Program-made: the position numbers and the translations under genes | The notes under the pieces: model-generated | The model's database searches: none | What the model was told of the DNA's origin: nothing | The model's input: only the letters and a program-made list of their open reading frames with translations | Shown here: positions 1 to 9,791 of the stretch, piece by piece | Layout: each line of letters begins with the position of its first letter | Numbering within the stretch: position 1 is the first letter of the stretch | DNA from: Coenobita brevimanus | Lineage: Eukaryota; Arthropoda; Malacostraca; Decapoda; Coenobitidae | DNA: 64,000 nucleotides | Assembly (NCBI GenBank): GCA_032717465.1 | Contig: CM064681.1 | Span: 11,742,235-11,806,234 of the forward strand | Direction: 5' to 3'

Positions 1-375
1 CAGAAAAGGGTTTGCTGTCAGTTGCCTCAGACAGCTGAGTCTCAGTTAGAAAAAGAAGGTGAGGTTTAGAGGAGGAGAGGTGGTGCTCAACAGAGAGAAA
101 GTTAGAGGAAAGGCCGCGAATGTTGCAGAAATGAAGAAGAGAGTCAGACAGTGGTTCCAGGCACCTCGAGTCGTCACCGGGAGAGGGTCCCCTTCGCCTC
201 CTCTTCTTCATCGTGTTATCTCTCCCCGCCTCTCCCACTGACTTTCGTTCTCATCCCTTATCATCCTATCTTTTTTATCTCTTCGTCCTAATCCGTGTAC
301 TTGGTCTTCCTTACTTTACTATTTTCTAATTCATCGGTCATTTCTCTCGTCCTCCTTTCGTTATTTCACTGTCCT
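1..375. other. No feature recognised
   Basis: This stretch is non-repetitive apart from mild purine bias at the start. A 60-codon open frame at 59-241 is basic and low in complexity and matches no family I recognise, so I do not call it a gene. Confidence 0.5.
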
Positions 376-376
376 C

Positions 377-377
377 T

Positions 378-438
<61 letters not shown>
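377..438. repeat. Compound (CT)n(CA)n microsatellite
   Basis: About 42 bp of CT repeat runs directly into about 18 bp of CA repeat. CT-to-CA transitions of this type recur through the window (19538, 31545, 52338), which suggests one class of repeat growing by slippage. Confidence 0.95.
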
Positions 439-598
439 TTTCCTCTTCTCCTTTCAGCTCATATATTTCCTTTTTTCCCTCTACTGCCATTGCATCCCTC
501 CATCTCTGCCATCTTCCCTTGTTTTTTCTCCTCTCCTCTCCTCTGTACAGGCTACCCCTTTTTGCCCCTTAGTTTTCCATCATAAAGGCAGTTCGAGC

Positions 599-1335
599 AT
601 TTTTTTTTTTTTTTTTTTTTTTTGAGAGAGAGAGAGAGGGAGAGAGAGAAGAAGGAAAGTCAAAGGAGGGACTGATAATAATATGAAAATTAGGGAGAAA
701 GAAAAATCAAGAATGGTTAGAAAGTAAGCAAGGAGTGAGAAGACAGGAAGAAGAGGAGGGAGAAGGACAGGTGGAAAGTGAAGGAATAGCAGTGAGAACA
801 GTGACAGGAAAGGAGGGGCCAGGTGAGGGGGGGGGAAGGAAGGAAGCAAGTAATGAGAGGAAGGTAAGTAGGGTCAGGACAAAGGAGGAAGGGAGAGAAA
901 ACTGGAAGGAATATGGAAGAAAGGAATGAGGGAAAAGAAGGGAGAATGAAAGCTGGGAAACGAAAGGCGGGATGGATGGAGAGAAGAGAGGGGAGGTGAG
1001 AGAGAAAGGGGAGAAGAAGGAAGGGAGGAGGAAGGAAGAATGAAGGAATGGAAGAGACGGGTGGAAAGGGGGAGGAGAGGAGGAATGAAGACTCAGAGAG
1101 AAAAGGGAGGGAGAGGGGAGTGAGGAAGGAAGGGCAGGAAAGGTTAGGGTGAGGGGGAGGGAGAAGGGAGAGGGAAGGAAGGAGAGGAAGGGTGAGGGAG
1201 AGGGAGAGGGGAGGTAAAGAAAGGAAGGGTGAGGGAGAGGGGAGGGAAGGAGAGGAAGGGTGAGGGAGAGGGGAGGTAAGGAGAGGTGGGGGGAGGGTCA
1301 AGAGAGGGGGTAAGAAGGGTAAGGAAGGAAGCAGA
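599..1335. repeat. Poly(T) followed by a purine-rich (GA/GGA) tract
   Basis: A run of about 23 T at 600-622 switches to (GA)n and then to roughly 700 bp of nearly pure purine on the plus strand, with GGGA, GGAAG and GAGGG motifs. Long open frames on both strands here are composition artefacts. Confidence 0.9.
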
Positions 1336-1411
1336 TAATGGATGGATGTCTTATACGAGTAATGCTTCTTGGCCAGACTCCAGGAAAAACACCACGGACA
1401 GAGAGCAATGA

Positions 1412-1700
1412 AAATTATCTATCTATGTCTATTTATCTATCTATCTATCTATCTTTTGGCCAGTTCTATTTACCCAACCATCAAGCAATATTCATACAAC
1501 CACTTATCTATCTATCTATCTATCTATCTAACTATATTTTGATCAGTTCAATTTATCCATCCATCAACCCCTATCAGTCCAATCATTTATATATCCGTCT
1601 ATCCATCTATATCTATCTTTTCATGAGTTCCTTCATTTATCCATTAGCCCCTATCTATCTAACCATCTATCTATCCATCAATCTATGTCTATCTCTCTGA
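1412..1700. repeat. (ATCT)n tetranucleotide array, interrupted
   Basis: Blocks of ATCT repeat (about 1412-1455, 1504-1530 and 1588-1695) are separated by degenerate copies such as ATCC. The open frame of about 120 codons across it, rich in Ile, Tyr, Leu and Ser, is only the translated repeat. Confidence 0.9.
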
Positions 1701-1717
1701 TCATCTTATAACGGGCG

Positions 1718-2615
1718 AGGATGGAAGGCTAAGACGGAGGGAGAAGGAAAAATGGTTGTTAATGGGTTAGGAAGAGAGAGAAGGAAAGATGGACGAGGGG
1801 AAAAAGGGACTGATGAAATGGACGAAAAAAAAAAAAAGAGGGAAAGGGGGAAAGAAGGGAATAAAGACGTAATGATAATGAGAGAAGAAGACGGGAAGAA
1901 GAGGAATGAGGGGAGGGGTGAAGGAAAAAATGAGGGGAAAAGGTTAATACGAAGAGGGGAGGAGAGGGAAGGATGAGGGGAAGAAAGAGAGGTTGGTAAG
2001 GAAGAGAGGAGGAACAGAAACGGGGGACACAAATGAAAAGATGAAACCAAAGCCGATGGAAAGAAGACAGTGATGATGAACAGCAAAAAGAAAACAAACA
2101 AGAAAAGAGCAGAATGAGAATAAGAAGTAAATAAGGAGAAGGAGGGAAAAGGGAAGGAGAACAGGGAGTGGGAAAAGGATTTAAAAAAGACGAAGGCAGG
2201 AAAAAGTCAAGCCATCTATAGCAAATAAGGCAGGAAAGAGAAGGAATAGGTGAAGAGATGAAGGAAGAAGAGGAAGGAAAAAGGGAGAAGAGGAGAGGAG
2301 AGAAAAAAGGGCAATATATCTATAGAAAGAAGGAGTGGGTGAGGAGACAAGTGAATGGAGAAATGAGAAAATGAAGACAAAAGAGGAAGAAAAGAAAAAT
2401 AGAAAGATGGAAAAGACAAACTATCCGTAGAAAAGGCGGCAGAAATGAAGATGGAATAGGTGAGGTGAGGAAGGAAAAGGGGAAGGAGAAAAGGGAAGGG
2501 AAGAGGAGGAAGGAAGGTTACTGGGGAGAGAAGAGGAGGGAGAGTTAATGACGAGGAAAGAGGGAAATACACAGGCCATCTAGGGTAATATCCTGCCTGA
2601 ATGACGTCAACCAAT
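1718..2615. repeat. Purine-rich tract (about 0.9 kb)
   Basis: The plus strand is almost entirely A and G with GGAAG, GAGAA and an A-run at 1829-1841. There is no coding signal. A conventional mixed-base sequence resumes at about 2600. Confidence 0.85.
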
Positions 2616-2763
2616 TATTTTCTCTCTCTTTCTTTATCCCTGAAATTCCACACCAAACCTGAGATGGTTCAGAGGGTCAGTGATGCAGGTAAATTATCCA
2701 AATCTACACATGTGTTGAAGTGGCCACCAAACCCACCAATACATTAACATAATCAACGTACTA

Positions 2764-2950
2764 AGTCCTTTATTGCCCCAGCAGGAGGCTAAGGGTGTAC
2801 GGGATAACCAATTTATATCAGTCATTTAAGCCGAATGACCAGTCGTTCATCCCTGAGTAGCATTAGACGACCATTAACCCTTATCCATCCCATGGATGTA
2901 ATCCCATCCAGCTGAAGCGCCTTAACCCATTAGACCACCAGGCGTCAAAA
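2764..2950 (-). mobile_element. tRNA-derived SINE, family 1 copy A
   Basis: Read on the minus strand, the element starts with GACGCCTGGTGG. Positions 2927-2937 give TGGTCTAATGG, a full match to the Pol III A-box consensus TRGYNNARNNG. A weak B-box-like GGGATTACATCC lies at 2894-2905. The copy at 40028-40249 has the same order: tRNA-like head, an ATGGGATGG-type segment, a CTCAGGGATGA segment, then a GGGGCA-type 3' part. tRNA-derived SINEs are non-autonomous retroelements copied by LINE machinery. The B box is eroded, so this copy is probably silent. Confidence 0.7.
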
Positions 2951-3245
2951 GGTCACAGCTTGTAAAAATTTAAACAGAACCACGTGGGTTTACAACACGA
3001 GAAAAAATAGACGGTACTGGAGAAAAAATAATTCCTATAAATATAAAACACCAATGCAATACATGAGAGTGGAAACCAGCAACTTCACGTGGGTGTAATA
3101 TAAACATATATGAACGAAACACGATACTGGAAGAGTAAATAAAGCCACACGGCAGTACAAATAACAAAGCAATAAAGTGTTGTAAATGTAAACAATGGGT
3201 GTAAAACAAAGGGTAATACGGCGTTGTAAACACAGAGGCAGAAGT
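2951..3245. other. No feature recognised
   Basis: This is AT-rich unique sequence with no convincing ORF, RNA gene or repeat. Confidence 0.5.
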
Positions 3246-3380
3246 CTCTCTCTCTCTCTCTCTCACTCTCTCTCTTAGATCAAAGAATGAGAATGAATAT
3301 TTATGGGAGACCGGATCAAAAAGGGAAAGAAATATATAGGTTGGGAAAACAGTTAATCGAGTCCTGGAATGTAAGAATCG

Positions 3381-3431
<51 letters not shown>

Positions 3432-3596
3432 TTAACAGGGTCCGGAAAGGTAAGAATCGTGATGAGAGAGAGAGAGAGAGATGCTGTCAGAAGGGGAGGA
3501 GAGGGAAAAAGCAGAAGGGTCGAGAGAAATATATGTAAATGGTCGCTTTCCGTTCCTCCTGACCATCTCTCTCTCTCTCTCTCTCTCTCTGGGTTA
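3246..3596. repeat. (CT)n/(GA)n cluster with an approximately 80-bp duplicated unit
   Basis: (CT)n lies at 3246-3274, (GA)n at 3384-3428 and 3463-3480, and (CT)n at 3566-3591. The segment containing GTAAGAATCGTGATGAGAGAG occurs twice, ending near 3388 and 3468, each time running into (GA)n. That points to an unequal duplication of about 80 bp with the microsatellite as one end. Confidence 0.85.
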
Positions 3597-3980
3597 TTAC
3601 CTCTCACTTTCACTCACCGTCTCAAATTCTCACGCCACATCATTCATTTTTACACTGACACAAAGAACCAGAAGGATGGCACTGTTGTCACAAGATATAA
3701 TGTGATAAATACGATGACAACTGTAATATTCCAGCAACACAAGGCGATATAAATCAGTTTAGACCAGACCCCGTACACTGAAATGGTTCATCTTCCCTAC
3801 TGCCGTCATAAACATCCTGCAAATATTCTATACATATCACACGTCAATAAATCACCTGCATGTATCTGCTTTATAAATATACGGTTATCAACAAGAATTA
3901 ATAGCAAAAAGTAAACAGCGAGGGTTGTTACGTATTCCCACCTGAACAAGTGACAATATGAAGCTAAGGATGTACCACCT
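3597..3980. other. No feature recognised
   Basis: Unique AT-rich sequence. No ORF, RNA gene or repeat is convincing. Confidence 0.5.
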
Positions 3981-4560
3981 GGTGATGCAGTGGTGTAAAC
4001 AGTGAGTGTGTGCTGGTGCCAAGGGTGAGGTGTGGTGATGCAGTGGTGTAAACAGTGAGTGTATGCTGGTGCCAAGGGTGAGGTGTGGTGATGCAGTGGT
4101 GTAAACAGTGAGTGTATGCTGGTGCCAAGGGTGAGGTGTGGTGATGCAGTGGTGTAAACAGTGAGTGTATGCTGGTGCCAAGGGTGAGGTGTGGTGATGC
4201 AGTGGTGTAAACAGTCAGTGTATGCTGGTGCCAAGGGTGAGGTGTGGTGATGCAGTGGTGCAAACAGTGAGTGTATGCTGGTGCCAAAGGTGAGGTGTGG
4301 TGATGCAGTGGTGTAAACACCGAGTGTATGCTGGTGCCAAGGGTGAGGTGTGATGATGCAGTGGTGTAAACAGTGAGTGTATGCTGGTGCCAAGGGTGAG
4401 GTGTGGTGATGCAGTAGTGTAAACAGTGAGTGTATGCTGGTGCCAAGGGTGAGGTGTGGTGATGCAGTGGTGTAAACAGTGAGTGTATGCTGGTGCCATG
4501 GGTGAGGTGTGGTGATGCAGTGGTGTAAACAGTCAGTGTATGCTGGTGCCAAGGGTCAGG
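3981..4560. repeat. 53-bp minisatellite, about 11 copies
   Basis: The unit beginning GGTGATGCAGTGGTGTAAAC recurs every 53 bp (3981, 4034, 4087 and on to 4511). A few point variants occur, such as CAGTCAGTG and a CACCGAGTG copy at about 4319. Because 53 is not a multiple of three, the minus-strand frames run through the same peptide in turn, producing overlapping open frames up to 248 codons with no coding meaning. Confidence 0.95.
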
Positions 4561-5123
4561 TGAGACACTGGACAAGAGCCTCACACACAGGCTCGTAATA
4601 TTGTTGGTGAAGAAGGCTGCCCACCACATCTTCCTTATTACGTGAAGTGTAGGTCACGTGTTGTGTATGTCACGTTATATTCTCTTGTATGTTATTTATG
4701 TAATCTATGACGATATTAAAAACAGAATAGTTGGTGTAGTATAGAAAATATATGACAAAGGAAAGGATGGCTGAAAGCCTGCAAAGGTAACGAAAATACG
4801 GACCAAAAAGGTGGAGGACGAGGAGAGAGAAAGTCATCAGAGAAATGATTCCTGGGACCTGCCGGACTAATGGACCCAGCGGGGGGGGGGGGCAGGGAGG
4901 ACAGGGTGGAGAGAGAGGGCAGAGTAAAGCAAGTAAATGTAATAGTAAAGGTTGGATAACTAAAAGAGGGAGCGAGAGAAAAACAAACAAGGTTGAAAGA
5001 GATGAAGACAACAGAAGAAAAGTAAAGGCGTCTATGAACTGTGCTGAAGAACTGCACATAATGCAGACTTGTGTACCTGATGGACAAAAATAAGAAGGAC
5101 AGACAAGTATTTATGCAAACTAC
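4561..5123. other. Unique sequence with a G-run; no gene seen
   Basis: Mixed-composition sequence with a G12 run near 4881-4892 and a GGAGGACAGGG-type purine patch. Open frames of 80 to 153 codons are pyrimidine-rich on the minus strand and resemble no family. Confidence 0.4.
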
Positions 5124-5222
5124 CAACCCCTTCAACACAATGACGTATTTTGTATTCTGTTCTTGCTGCCACCACACTATTTTACTCAGCTTAGAAAATC
5201 AACCTGTTAGTGGAAGGGCTAA
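5124..5222. mobile_element. Partial member of the TTAACCCCTTCA foldback family
   Basis: The sequence starts AACCCCTTCAACACAATGACGT, contains CAGCTTAGAAAATC and ends near GTGGAAGGGCTAA. The same motif order (CCCCTTCA, TGACGT, GCTTA) defines the element at 13350-13599. Here the ends are degenerate and one arm is largely missing. This is a tentative assignment. Confidence 0.4.
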
Positions 5223-5360
5223 TGACGGCTGTACCTGACCCATCCCGCTCGTTAAGGTATTCCTAAGATAAAGAAAACTCGGCTGGATATACCAAGAATA
5301 TAATATGACGTCATCACTGTAAGAAGGTGGACTGGCAGGCAGTTTATCAATATTTTGTCA

Positions 5361-5372
5361 TGGTTGGTGACA
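5361..5372. repeat. Left target-site duplication of the 5'-inverted RTE element
   Basis: TGGTTGGTGACA here is repeated exactly at 8670-8681, just after the other end of the element. A 12-bp perfect direct repeat bracketing both halves is what a single target-primed insertion leaves. Confidence 0.75.
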
Positions 5373-6271
5373 TTAATATCATTGTCTTCAGATTCCATCA
5401 AAGTCTGCAGGACTAGAAACCTGTTTCTACATTCGCACCGAAACTTTTCCCTCGTGCTCTCATCACGTCTCAGCTCACCAAAATCATAATTATTACCTCC
5501 TGTACAATTACCATTAACGTTTCTCTTAAGTTTTATTTTAATCTTTGACACAACAAGTTGATGATCACTACCTATATCTGCCCCCCTCCTTACGCAAACA
5601 TCTTGCAAATAACTCCTATGCCTTCCGCTAATTGCAATGTGGTCAATCTGGTTACAATATTTACCACATGGTGAAATCCAAGTAGTCTTATGTATTTTCC
5701 TATGCTCAAAGATAGTTCCACCAATTATAAGGTCATTTGCCAAACAAAAGCTTGCAAGTCGCATCCCATTTTCGTTTCTTATACCAACACCCTCCTTACC
5801 CATACAATCTTCAAAGCCATCCCTACTACTGCCAACAATCGCATTAAAATCACCAATGCAAACTAACACATCATGTCTTGCCACTCTATTCACTACATCC
5901 TGCAGCTTCTCATAAAAGTCATCCTTCATTTCATCAGCAGCCTCATTTGTCGGAGCGTACCCTACAACCATACTGATATTACCATGGTCAGATTTTAAGC
6001 GAGCATAAAGCAAGCGCTCATTAATTGGCTCAAACTCACATAGTGCCTTGCAAGCATCTCTACTCAGCAGTAAGCCTACTCCTTGGTAATGATTTCCATC
6101 ACTCCTACCAGAAACCAACATAGTAATACCATCTTCCAAATTCATTTTATCAACTCCAAGCAACCTCGTTTCTGTAAGAGCACAAATATCCATCTTGTAT
6201 TCCTTGAACACTGAAATAAGTTCTTCCGTTTTACCAGCCTGATTGAGAGTTCGAACATTCCAGTTTCCTAT
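5373..6271 (-). pseudogene. RTE-type EEP endonuclease domain (inverted 5' half)
   Basis: The minus-strand frame opens with IGNWNVRTLNQAGKTEEL at 6271 and continues with ALTETR, VGYAPTN, CIGDFNAIVG, NQIDHIAIS and GSDHQLVV, the ordered catalytic and metal-binding motifs of the exonuclease-endonuclease-phosphatase fold (Glu in TETR, Asp/Asn in GDFN, Asp/His in SDH). Such domains nick target DNA to start reverse transcription, and host copies are often annotated as craniofacial development protein 2-like. A TAA codon at 6274-6272 directly precedes the readable domain. The frame past 5373 (to 5252) reads into flanking DNA. It is cut off from its reverse transcriptase by the inversion. Confidence 0.85.
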
Positions 6272-6621
6272 TTAAGGTTCTTTTTGGATGTATAAACTTA
6301 TTTTTACACCGTGGGATTCTTAGCACCCCCTGCCCACTTAAGGGCTGCACGGAACTGAGGGCCATTGCTTCGTCACCAGAGTTCATCAAGATTTCTTAGG
6401 CAGTAAAATATTTTACCCTGCAGCCAATGCCAGTGACTCGCAGGAACCAGACAGTGGAGAGAGGAAATTAACTAAATTAAAGTAAAATGCAGAGGGTTTG
6501 GACAGACAAAGTACAAGTGAAAGAAAGAGAGCAAAAAGAATGTAGATAAAAGTGTCCCTTTTAGTCGCCTCTTACGACAAGCAGGGAATACTGGGGAAGT
6601 ATTCTATCCCCCCTTCCCCAG
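6272..6621 (-). other. 5' leader of the inverted RTE half
   Basis: Read on the minus strand, this contains CTTGTCGTAAGAGGCGACTA (about 6583-6564) and a run-up to the endonuclease. Its outer end, CCCCTGGGGAAGGGG near 6620-6606, abuts the plus-strand RT half. It is therefore probably the original 5' end of the element, placed at the internal junction. Confidence 0.5.
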
Positions 6622-6625
6622 GGGG

Positions 6626-8656
6626 TGGAGAGAGGTAAAAGAGGTTTTGCATGAGAGTGCTAAGGTTACTATTAAGAAAAAGGGAAAAGCGAGAAGGAAA
6701 AAGTGGATGTCAGATGAAACATGGAATGTAATTCAGAAAAGGAAAGAGGCTAAGTTAAGAAGTGAAGAACAACATGTTGATGACCAGGTAGTTGAAGTAC
6801 TTAGAGCAAAGTACTGGAGTTTACATTCTGAAGTAAAAAGACTCGTTAGACGTGATAAGAGGAGACTATATGATGAAAAGGCGACAGAGACAGAAATTAA
6901 ATTAAGTAAAAATGACGGTCAGAGCACAAGAGCAGCGTATCAGGCCATAAAGGAGTTAACTGGGACTGAAAAGAGAAGGAAGGAAATACCTGTACGAGAC
7001 AGAAATGGTAATTTGATGACTAAAGATTTGGATATAAAAGGAAGATGGAAAGAGCACTTTGAATCTGTTCTATATAGACCAATCCCAGCTGAAGAGGACA
7101 TTTTGCCAGCCGAGAGAGATTTGCAGATAGAAACAGGGGATATAACTTTGGAAGAGGCAGCAAAATCTATAAAGGAGTTGAAGAATTTTAAGGCTCCAGG
7201 TGAGGATGGAATATTCCCTGAAATGCTTAAGGTGGAAAATGACGAGTTGATGAATGCGCTTTTGAAACTTTTTAATGTGGCTTGGGATAATGGTGGAATT
7301 CCAGAAGAGTGGAAAAATGGAGTGATTATAAAAATACCAAAAAAGGGAGATTTAAGTGTGTGTGGCAATTGGAGGGGGATAACTTTGACACCTGTAGTTG
7401 CAAAAGTCTTTTCCAAAATCTTGTTGAACAGAATAGAGCCAGTAACTAATAAAATTTTAAGAGAAGAACAAGCGGTATTTAGAAAGGGTCGAGGTTGTAA
7501 TGATCAGATTTTTATTGTACGGCATCTAATGCAACAAGCTAATGAGATGAAAATGCCACTTAACATGTGTTTTGTGGATTTTGAAAAGGCGTTTGATAGT
7601 GTTTCACGTGGAGCAATGTTGAAAATTATGAGATTCTATGGTATATCAGAAAAGTTTGTAAATATTATTAGAAGCCTGCATGAAGGTACTTTTTGTAAGG
7701 TAATGGTGGGTGGTTCTTTGAGTGATCCATTTCAAGTTAGGTCAGGAGTGATTCAAGGAGGAGTTCTTTCGCCATTGTTGTTTGTTTTGGTTATGGATTA
7801 TGTTATGAAAAAGGTTGTAAGGAGAACAGGTGCAGGAATTAACTGGAAAGAAAATAAGAAGCTGATGGATTTGGACTATGCTGATGATATTGTACTGATT
7901 TGCGGAAGTATTTACGAGATGCAGAGGGTGCTCGATTGTCTGGTGGAGGAAGGAGAAAAAGTGGGATTGGTAATAAATTGTGGAAAGACTGAAATTATTA
8001 ATATGAACGTGGAGAACCAAATCGATTGCATAATTGGGAATAATGTGGTGAAGAATGTAGAAAACTTTAAATATCTGGGAACGATTGTATCATCTAATGG
8101 ATCATTAAACAATGAACTTGAGGAGAGGATTAGACAGGCTTGGCGAGCAGTTGGAATGTTGAAATCTGTTTGGAATAATAATATGCTTTTGGTACATACT
8201 AAAGTGAAAATTTACAAGTCCATGGTTAGACCAATTTTAATTTACGGGCATGAGTCATGGTACAGTACAATTGCAACAGATCAGAAAGTATTAGGATTTG
8301 AGAATAAAATACTGAGAAGGATTCTTGGGGTAAAGTGGCAAGACAGAGTTACAAATGAAAGAGTAAGGGATATTACGAGAGTGGAACCAGTTAATGAATA
8401 TGTGAGACTGTCTCGCTGGAAGTGGCTGGGGCACATATACAGAAAAGAAGGTTGTTTAATACAGGATGTGCCAGAGTGGATTGCTAGAGGAAGAAGAGGT
8501 AGAGGTAGGCCAAGGGAAACCTGGTTGAGGACAACGAAAAAAGAAGCAGGAGAGGAGTGTTGGTGGGACCTGAAGGAGATGGCAAGAGACAAATATTGGT
8601 GGAGAGAGTTCATTGAGGCCCTATGCATCCCGTGGGGTGCCACAGGAAATGATTGA
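6626..8656 (+). CDS. RTE-type reverse transcriptase (3' half, ORF intact)
   Basis: The frame is open from the inversion junction to TGA at 8656, about 676 codons, and the start codon lies in the displaced half. In order: a basic linker (KKKGKARRKKWMSDETW), palm motifs KNFKAPGEDGI, IKIPKKGDLSVCGNWRGI, FRKGRGCNDQIF, FVDFEKAFDSV, GVIQGGVLSPLLF and the catalytic YADD at 7877-7888 (LDYADDIVL), then thumb, and a C-terminal WKWLGHIYRKEG with GRRGRGRPRETW, typical of RTE-like elements. There are no internal stops or frameshifts, so decay since insertion is limited, but the missing endonuclease makes the copy incomplete. Expression is not shown. Confidence 0.9.
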   Translation, partial: WREVKEVLHESAKVTIKKKGKARRKKWMSDETWNVIQKRKEAKLRSEEQHVDDQVVEVLRAKYWSLHSEVKRLVRRDKRRLYDEKATETEIKLSKNDGQSTRAAYQAIKELTGTEKRRKEIPVRDRNGNLMTKDLDIKGRWKEHFESVLYRPIPAEEDILPAERDLQIETGDITLEEAAKSIKELKNFKAPGEDGIFPEMLKVENDELMNALLKLFNVAWDNGGIPEEWKNGVIIKIPKKGDLSVCGNWRGITLTPVVAKVFSKILLNRIEPVTNKILREEQAVFRKGRGCNDQIFIVRHLMQQANEMKMPLNMCFVDFEKAFDSVSRGAMLKIMRFYGISEKFVNIIRSLHEGTFCKVMVGGSLSDPFQVRSGVIQGGVLSPLLFVLVMDYVMKKVVRRTGAGINWKENKKLMDLDYADDIVLICGSIYEMQRVLDCLVEEGEKVGLVINCGKTEIINMNVENQIDCIIGNNVVKNVENFKYLGTIVSSNGSLNNELEERIRQAWRAVGMLKSVWNNNMLLVHTKVKIYKSMVRPILIYGHESWYSTIATDQKVLGFENKILRRILGVKWQDRVTNERVRDITRVEPVNEYVRLSRWKWLGHIYRKEGCLIQDVPEWIARGRRGRGRPRETWLRTTKKEAGEECWWDLKEMARDKYWWREFIEALCIPWGATGND

Positions 8657-8669
8657 TTGACTTATTGAT

Positions 8670-8681
8670 TGGTTGGTGACA
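8670..8681. repeat. Right target-site duplication of the 5'-inverted RTE element
   Basis: An exact copy of the 12 bp at 5361-5372, lying directly after the GATTGATT-type tail. Part of it overlaps the tail-like GATTGG, so the true duplication may be a base or two shorter. Confidence 0.7.
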
Positions 8682-8854
8682 AAATCAAATTAAGTAAATA
8701 TCTCTCTACCTACCTACATATACAGTATCTATCCATTTATCTATCAGACAAATCCCCACCATGTCACCCTATCCTCAGCCAGCAGGCTACTTTCACTCCG
8801 ACCCACACCACACCACCCTCGGTTATACAGAATCAGCAAAATTTAATATAAAGC
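8682..8854. other. Flank between two RTE insertions
   Basis: A short (CTAC)/(ATCT) microsatellite lies near 8700-8750, followed by unremarkable sequence up to the target-site duplication at 8855. Confidence 0.5.
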
Positions 8855-8867
8855 AGTAGCATAAAAT

Positions 8868-9791
8868 AACTGAAACAAAATGGAGAGGAGAAAGTGTGAG
8901 AGAATGGGAGTATGGATGGGGTATATGTGCAGGAGTAGATGAGAATGAGAGGGCAAAGGAAGGAGTGTGTATAGTTGTGAGTAAAAGATGGAAGAAGAGC
9001 ATAAGACAGTATGGATCAGTTGGGTCAAGGATTGTGTGGGTAAAGTTGAAAGTTGGAATACAAATGTGGGCGATTGTGTGTGTGTATGCGCCAACGCAAG
9101 ATCGTGCTAGAAGAGTGAGAGAAGAGTTCTGGACAAATGTGGAAGTGTGCATGGAAAAGTTTGGAAGGAATGAGAGAGTGTTTTTGATTGGTGATATGAA
9201 TGGTAAAGTTGGTAATATGAAGGTGGATGGAATAGTTGGTGAGTGGGGTGTGCCTGCCGAGATAGATGAGAATGGGAGTGCGTTAGTGGACATTTGTGCT
9301 GGGAGGGGTTGGTGATAGCCAATACCCTCTTCAGGCATAAAATGATCCACAGGTATACATGGCGAGTGATGAGAAGGGTGGGTGGTGAACTGAATGAAAG
9401 GAAGGCAATGATTGATTATGTATGTGTGGATGAAAGGATGCGAAGATGTGTAAAGGATGCAAGAGTGTATAGAGGTTGGGGGAGTGGACTTTCTGACCAC
9501 TACTTGGTGGTGGCCAGAATTAGGATGCAAGTGAGATGGAGGAATAGAAGAAGGGAAAGACGAGAGGAAGGAGTAGTTGCAAGGAGAGTGGAAAGGTTAC
9601 AAGAGGATGAGATAAAGGCAGAGTATAAAAGAGAAGTGGAGGAACGATTGGGCAAATATGTATTGGAGCAGATGGGAGACGTGGAAGGTGTGTGTAAGAT
9701 ATTTACAGAAGAAATATGTGCAGCATGTGATGTGGTGTGTGGAAGGAAGAGAAGGCGGCCGGAGGGGGGTGCAAGGAACAGCGTGGTGGAC
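8868..9791 (+). pseudogene. RTE-type endonuclease domain, truncated and frameshifted
   Basis: The frame at about 8884-9312 carries GICAGVDEN, RIVWVKLKVG, CVYAPTQD and FLIGDMNGKVG. The frame at about 9300-9791 continues with GLVIANTLFRHKMIHRYTW, MIDYVCVDE and GLSDHYLVVARIR. The two are consecutive parts of one EEP endonuclease. The switch near 9305-9315 follows a GGGAGGGG run, and a second switch into the RT frame occurs at a GGAGGGGGG run near 9769-9777. The N-terminus with the TE(T/K) glutamate is missing through 5' truncation. Each break could be a real 1-nt indel or a homopolymer assembly error. Confidence 0.8.

Larger units (their letters stand above)
5373..8669 (+). mobile_element. RTE-type non-LTR retrotransposon with inverted 5' half
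   Basis: The 3' half with the reverse transcriptase runs on the plus strand (about 6622-8669) and ends in a TTGA/GATT-type short tail. The 5' half, comprising a 5' leader and the endonuclease, lies immediately left on the minus strand (about 6621-5373). The outer limits carry a 12-bp direct repeat. The EN linker stops at about 5373 and the plus-strand frame resumes near 6626 with VKEVLHESAKV, roughly where the inverted segment breaks off. The pattern of inverted 5' part joined to direct 3' part fits 5' inversion by twin priming. Plus strand is given for the RT half. No functional mRNA can encode both domains from this copy. Confidence 0.8.

Noticed and set aside
3981..4560. Possible CRISPR-like array
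   Set aside because: Units are contiguous without unique spacers, and the DNA is clearly eukaryotic. The same applies to all tandem arrays here.
3806..4629. Overlapping minus-strand frames with a HTSPLAPAYTHCLHHCIT-like repeat
   Set aside because: Product of the 53-bp minisatellite, whose period is not a multiple of three; the same peptide appears in each frame.
8677..8685. TGACAAAAT inverted relative to ATTTTGTCA at 5352-5360, read as terminal inverted repeats of the RTE element
   Set aside because: Nine bases can match by chance, and the 12-bp direct repeat explains the ends better.
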